Origin: Spirogloea muscicola
Taxonomy: Eukaryota; Streptophyta; Zygnematophyceae; Spirogloeales; Spirogloeaceae
DNA: 10,117 nucleotides
Direction: 5' to 3'
NCBI GenBank assembly: GCA_009602725.1
Contig: WELB01000050.1
Location: 125,044 to 135,160, forward strand
A program made the position numbers and the translations under genes. Below, piece after piece: positions 7,245-10,117 of the stretch (position 1 is its first letter; every line of letters begins with the position of its first letter). Below the pieces are notes generated by a model that had not been told where the DNA came from, ran no database searches, and saw only the letters and a list, made by a program, of their open reading frames with translations.

Positions 7245-7330
7245 GGCGCCGCTACCGCCGCCGGTAGCGGCGCCGTTATCGCCGCCGCCGCAACCGCCGC
7301 CACCGCTGCCGCCGCCGCCAGCCGAGGCCT
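7245..7330. repeat. GCC-rich tract with a perfect 13-bp hairpin
   Basis: GGCGCCGCTACCG at 7245-7257 is followed after 4 nt by its exact reverse complement at 7262-7274. The next 55 bases are mostly imperfect GCC/CCG triplets. The hairpin would be very stable. It may simply result from triplet-repeat history, and no gene or terminator context supports a function. Confidence 0.8.
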
Positions 7331-7707
7331 TCGCCGCTGTTGCCGCCGCGATTCTCGGTAGCCTCAAGATTTCACGGCAGAGATGTGATCATGTGCGACA
7401 CAGGTGGGTTGCCCGCCTCCGGTACTTAGAATATGCCACGTGGGCCAGTCAGGTGAGGCCACTTCTGAGCGCGACGCGTGGACGTACGGCGGCGCTCCTC
7501 TGCGGCTACTGCTGGGGTGGTCCCACCATTCCCCCCCTGCGCTCGCCTCCGCGATTCGCCAGGCGCTCGCAGAGGACTACCTCCAGAAGAACCACGTCAG
7601 CGGGGGTGCCGGGCGGCTGGGCGCCGGGCCCGGGTACGGCCCCCCCTGGTGCCTCCGTTCCTCCACGTGGCCCGGTTGGACGACCGAGGTCCTGAAGGCC
7701 CACGTGA
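7331..7707. other. GC-rich stretch, no supported gene
   Basis: The region is GC-rich with three frames open on the plus strand and others on the minus. One plus frame (7404-7832) contains a moderately protein-like stretch, SAIRQALAEDYLQKNHVSGG, near 7550-7610, but it runs on into the dispersed repeat at 7708, so a genuine exon, if any, would be short. The 17-mer at 7569-7585 (GCAGAGGACTACCTCCA) recurs with one change at 9846-9862, another sign of repeat content. Confidence 0.35.
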
Positions 7708-7770
7708 AGCAAGCGCGCGGCCAGAGTTACTTGTGGCTGGGAGAGGCCAGCTCAAAGGTATGGACACGTG
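7708..7770 (-). repeat. Dispersed repeat copy 1
   Basis: The stretch from AAGCAAGCGCGCGGCCAGAG through TGGCTGGGAGAGGCCAGC is nearly the same as at 9264-9323, with a few indels and substitutions. The strand is set by the shared core, which on the minus strand reads GAGCTGGCCTCTCCCAGCC. It belongs to the same family as the copies at 7951, 8771, 8871, 9264 and 9510. Confidence 0.75.
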
Positions 7771-7950
7771 AGGTCGGGCAGGCGGCGACTCCGCACCCCC
7801 CACGTAGAGAGCCATCTGAGGTAGCTCGCTGAACTGCTCCCATTGTACACTCGGGCTTCCCTGACGGGCCGGGCCGGCCGACCGTCCGCAGCCGCGGCTG
7901 CACGGAACGCCTTCCCCGCGACCTTTTTCCACTTTGTTCATTCCTTTTTC

Positions 7951-8030
7951 CTGGGCTGGCCAATCACAGCCATCGCCCTCTACTGGGAGGGTCTCTCTTC
8001 TTTCTCCACCACCACCACTTTCTCACTTAC
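7951..8030 (+). repeat. Dispersed repeat copy 2
   Basis: The plus strand reads CTGGGCTGGCCAATCACAGC followed by CATCGCCCTCTACTGGGAG and then a TCTC/CCA-rich tail. The copy at 9510-9556 is the same sequence inverted (GGGCTGGCCATTCATAGCC, then ATCGCCCTCAACTGGAAG). Upstream, GACCTTTTTCCA at 7920 matches the segment preceding the core in other copies. The tail CCACCACCACCACTTTCTC is a small microsatellite. Confidence 0.8.
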
Positions 8031-8770
8031 CCCCCCTCCCTCGTGCTCTCGTATGATGCATGCGAGCTGTAGGACAGTCTCTGGCAGCGGCACGCCTTGC
8101 ACCATTGGGCCCGCCTCTCCCCGGAGTGTAACGCGTGCTCAGCTGCTGCTTGGGCTTCTGCGTGAAGACTGGTTGCTTGCACCGGTCTGCATGACCACAG
8201 GTCGCTGGCTGTCTGCGTAAGGACTGGCGATGATGGGCGAGTCTTCTGACCGTGCCTGATCGTGCCTTGCTTATATGCTTTCCGGCCTCGTCTACTAGCG
8301 CAGCGCTGCCCCGACATTGTCGAATATTACGAATTTCTGGCTGCTCACAGGTCCTCTCCTGATGTGGAGCTTGCGAACTGTGCTGTCTTGGTTTTTCTCC
8401 TCTACTGGAAGAGCCGTTCTCTTTCTCTACTCCCTGCAGGTGGTCTTTGAAACGCGTAGTGTCTGCACACGGCGCAGAACAAGAAGGAAGAAAGCGCGTC
8501 CACAGAAGTAAGCTCTTCCAAAGGCAACTTCCGTGTATCGAATTAATCGAAGGCTAGAGTGACCAAGTACAACGGCAAGCACGTCTAATGACGTACATTA
8601 GCCACTGCCAATTGAGCCGCTCAGTACTCACGGGTCAGCACATGAAGGTCGCTAATAAATGCCTGAATACCAGATGGCACAGTCAAGCCCTTCTGCCACC
8701 AACTAGAGCTCGCCCAACTTTTGGTGCAAAGCATGAGCCTGAGCGCGCTGCAAACAGGCCGACACTCAGC
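8031..8770. other. Gene-free stretch between repeat copies
   Basis: Mixed-composition DNA with no supported gene. A possible degenerate partial copy of the repeat tail occurs at about 8397-8430 (CTCTACTGGAAGAGCC, then CT-rich sequence). The short frames seen on either strand lack recognisable domains. Confidence 0.4.
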
Positions 8771-8850
8771 TGCGAGGGCGCGAGGGCTGTGGAAGGCCAG
8801 TCCAAAAGAGATTGGACAAGGTCCAAAGGGCCGAAAGGCGCGAAATCCAC
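8771..8850 (-). repeat. Dispersed repeat copy 3
   Basis: On the minus strand the core reads TTTGGACTGGCCTTCCACAG followed by CCCTCGCGCCCTC. On the plus strand the core is followed by GATTGGACAAGGTCCAAAGG and GCCGAAAGGCGCG. The same order, GGAC then GGTCCGAAGG then GCCGGAA, follows the core in the copies at 8871 and 9264. Confidence 0.7.
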
Positions 8851-8870
8851 ACAGCTATGCAAGTGCTCAT

Positions 8871-8955
8871 CCGAAGGGGGCGAGGTCTGTGAAAAGCCAT
8901 CCCGAAAATAATGGACTTCCCGGTCCGAAGGGGCCGGAAAGTGCTGGAAAACAGA
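8871..8955 (-). repeat. Dispersed repeat copy 4
   Basis: On the minus strand the core is GGGATGGCTTTTCACAGACC followed by TCGCCCCCTTCGG. The plus-strand continuation is ATGGACTTCCCGGTCCGAAG then GGGCCGGAAAG. It is more diverged than the others but keeps the order of blocks. It lies about 100 bp from copy 3, as if the pair were a tandem unit. Confidence 0.65.
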
Positions 8956-9263
8956 GAGAGAATGGCCTGCCAAGGCCTGCCAAACGACCGGTCTTGCCCA
9001 GCCAAACGCCCCCTTTTGGCCTCTTTAGAAGAGCCTTTCCCTGGCGCCTCACCGTGCGTGCCGCCCGCATACGGACGCCGTGAGGGAGCAGACACTGGTG
9101 GGCGCCCCGGAGGCTGCCGCCAAAGGTCGGCGGGCGGAGGTTGCGCCCGCCACTGCTCCGAGACGAGGGCCCGCCGTTGTTGCCCCGGCTTCTGCGGCGG
9201 CAGGGGCGGAGAAGCCCGGACGTGGCCGGACGTTGATGGAGAGTGGGCGCCCACCACCCAGTC
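8956..9263. other. GC-rich stretch between repeat copies
   Basis: GC-rich DNA with several overlapping open frames on both strands, Arg/Gly/Pro-rich and without domain signatures. The words AAGGCCTGCCAA and GGCCTGCCAAGG at 8966-8983 are locally repetitive. I see no gene. Confidence 0.4.
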
Positions 9264-9350
9264 AAGTAAGCGCGGCCAGATTGACTGGTGGCTGGGAGAG
9301 GCCAGCCCAAAAAGGAATGGACAAGGTCTGAAGGAGCCGGAGTCCAAAGG
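9264..9350 (-). repeat. Dispersed repeat copy 5
   Basis: AAGTAAGCGCGGCCAGATTG through GTGGCTGGGAGAGGCCAGCC, then GGAATGGACAAGGTCTGAAG and GAGCCGGAGTCC. Closest to copy 1 over the core, and to copies 3 and 4 over the following GGAC/GGTC/GCCGG blocks, so it links all of them into one family. Confidence 0.75.
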
Positions 9351-9509
9351 ACTGAGACAGCAGCAAGCGAACTCCGTAATTCCTAGTCAGTAGATGCAAG
9401 TCTGAACTGCTAGCAGGCGGAACGCGTCGCCCTGACGGAAGCCGGATGCCGCCGCCCAAGCGCGGCCTGCGTGGAGAAAGAAAGTGGCTTTCCCCGGAGG
9501 GGGAGGAAG

Positions 9510-9556
9510 ACTCTTCCAGTTGAGGGCGATGGCTATGAATGGCCAGCCCAGAGGAA
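9510..9556 (-). repeat. Dispersed repeat copy 6
   Basis: Plus-strand GACTCTTCCAGTTGAGGGCG followed by ATGGCTATGAATGGCCAGCC and CAGAGG is the reverse complement of the 7951 copy with a few changes. With that copy it makes an inverted pair about 1.5 kb apart. The next bases on the minus strand, CCGGGGAAAGCCACTTTCTT, match the end of the 7951 copy (CACTTTCTC). Confidence 0.8.
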
Positions 9557-10010
9557 GATTTGGGAAGCCCCCACCAAACTGCGCAACTGGGTCCATCAGT
9601 TCCGGCCAGTCCCGCCGCGGCGCCCCGCCGCGGCGGCGCCGCCCCCCTGTGGGCCGCCGTCTTTTGATTCGCCCGAGAGCAAATGCCCAGTGATGGAGCG
9701 CCGCGTGGCAACCTGAGCGCCGAGGCGGCGCGGCGGGGCGGCCAGGCGCCTGCGCCCCGCCGCCGGTGGGGCCCACGGGCCGGCGTCCTCTGCGAGTTGC
9801 TTGCGGCGTGCACCGGGCGACACCGCGGCCAGCAGGGAGTCGACGGCAGAGGACTACATCCACCACGGTGGGCGGACGGGCCCGTGCGTGCGCCACGCGG
9901 CGCGCGCGCGATTGGCTCCCGCGACACTGATCGCCTGGCTCCACGTGGGGCTTCGCCGCCGCCCGGTGAATCCCCGCCGCCCCCTCCCTGATTGCGCAGC
10001 CCGGCGCCCC
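9557..10010. other. Very GC-rich stretch, no supported gene
   Basis: CCG/CGG-rich DNA in which long frames stay open on both strands (for example more than 200 codons on the minus strand over 9387-10037). The minus frames run through the dispersed repeat at 9510 and at 9264, which argues against a real protein. It may be a CpG island. Confidence 0.4.
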
Positions 10011-10015
10011 CGGCC

Positions 10016-10026
10016 GGATTCGAACC
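10016..10026 (-). promoter_or_regulatory. RNA polymerase III B-box, possible tRNA-derived element
   Basis: On the minus strand the sequence is GGTTCGAATCC, a perfect match to the B-box (T-arm) consensus of tRNA genes and tRNA-derived SINEs. The flanking GCGGG/CCGGC would make a T-stem with one mismatch. No convincing A-box or acceptor and anticodon arms lie upstream on that strand, so this is not a functional tRNA. It could be the head of a tRNA-derived SINE or a decayed tRNA gene. Confidence 0.5.
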
Positions 10027-10060
10027 CGCGCCTCCACTCCGCCCCCCGCAGCTCCAGCTC

Positions 10061-10081
10061 CCCGCCGCCGCCGCCGCCGCC
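10061..10081. repeat. CCG trinucleotide microsatellite
   Basis: About six uninterrupted CCG units. It lies in GC-rich DNA upstream (minus sense) of the B-box and is consistent with the triplet-rich composition of both outer ends of the window. Confidence 0.85.
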
Positions 10082-10117
10082 TCCACGGCCGCCGGCACGG
10101 CGGCGTTGGTCGCCGCG

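Noticed and set aside
7040-7303. Overlapping open frames on both strands in GCC/CGG-rich DNA
   Set aside because: Ala- and Gly-rich translations arise automatically from GCC triplets, and there is no motif or codon signal to prefer one strand.
9262-10098. 278-codon and 216-codon minus-strand open frames at the right end
   Set aside because: They pass through dispersed repeat copies and CCG repeats and look like GC-rich chance frames.
1-10117. CRISPR arrays, bacterial operons or phage genes
   Set aside because: No regularly spaced direct repeats and no prokaryotic gene layout are present. The coding content is mitochondrial and the rest is eukaryotic in character.

Overview
The window is a composite. 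About 1.8 kb of compact organelle DNA (roughly 4645-6462) sits between two longer stretches that look like nuclear DNA of a complex eukaryote. The central segment carries, in order, the 3' end of rps12, rps7, atp6, trnG(GCC), trnI(GAU), trnR(ACG), trnE(UUC) and the 5' end of nad6. This is a mitochondrial gene set of green-plant type. It uses the standard code (TGG for Trp in atp6, no internal stops) and has very short spacers. It also has tRNA genes that flowering plants normally lack in their mitochondria (trnI-GAU, trnR-ACG). A green alga, or less likely a bryophyte or charophyte, is the best source; genus and class cannot be fixed from the sequence alone.

The left flank (1 to about 4644) starts with a CpG-rich, GC-rich stretch and then becomes mixed-composition DNA without a convincing intact gene. 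On its minus strand, about 2890-4440, there is a long coding-like trace. One frame stays readable for about 1 kb with only scattered TGA/TAG stops, and there are frame changes at either end. This resembles a decayed intronless gene copy, but I do not recognise the family. The right flank (6463-10117) starts with a GGGA-rich purine tract. It continues into CpG- and GCC-rich DNA holding at least six diverged copies, in both orientations, of a short dispersed repeat, and ends near a perfect RNA polymerase III B-box on the minus strand. The flanks look like one GC-rich animal-type (perhaps arthropod) nuclear genome, but this is an impression from composition and repeats.

The mitochondrial segment is cut inside a gene at both ends: inside rps12 on the left with no gap, and inside nad6 on the right exactly at the only N in the window (6462). 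Its genes otherwise look intact and undecayed. The simplest explanation is a chimeric assembly or contaminating algal DNA. A recent insertion of algal mitochondrial DNA into a nuclear genome is the more interesting alternative. Read-level evidence across 4640-4650 and 6462 would decide.

Within the segment, the rps12-rps7 pair is a remnant of the bacterial str operon with a 17-nt overlap. rps7, atp6 and nad6 read on the plus strand together with trnE, while trnG, trnI and trnR are on the minus strand. The products serve mitochondrial translation (rps12, rps7, tRNAs) and oxidative phosphorylation (ATP synthase subunit a, complex I subunit ND6).
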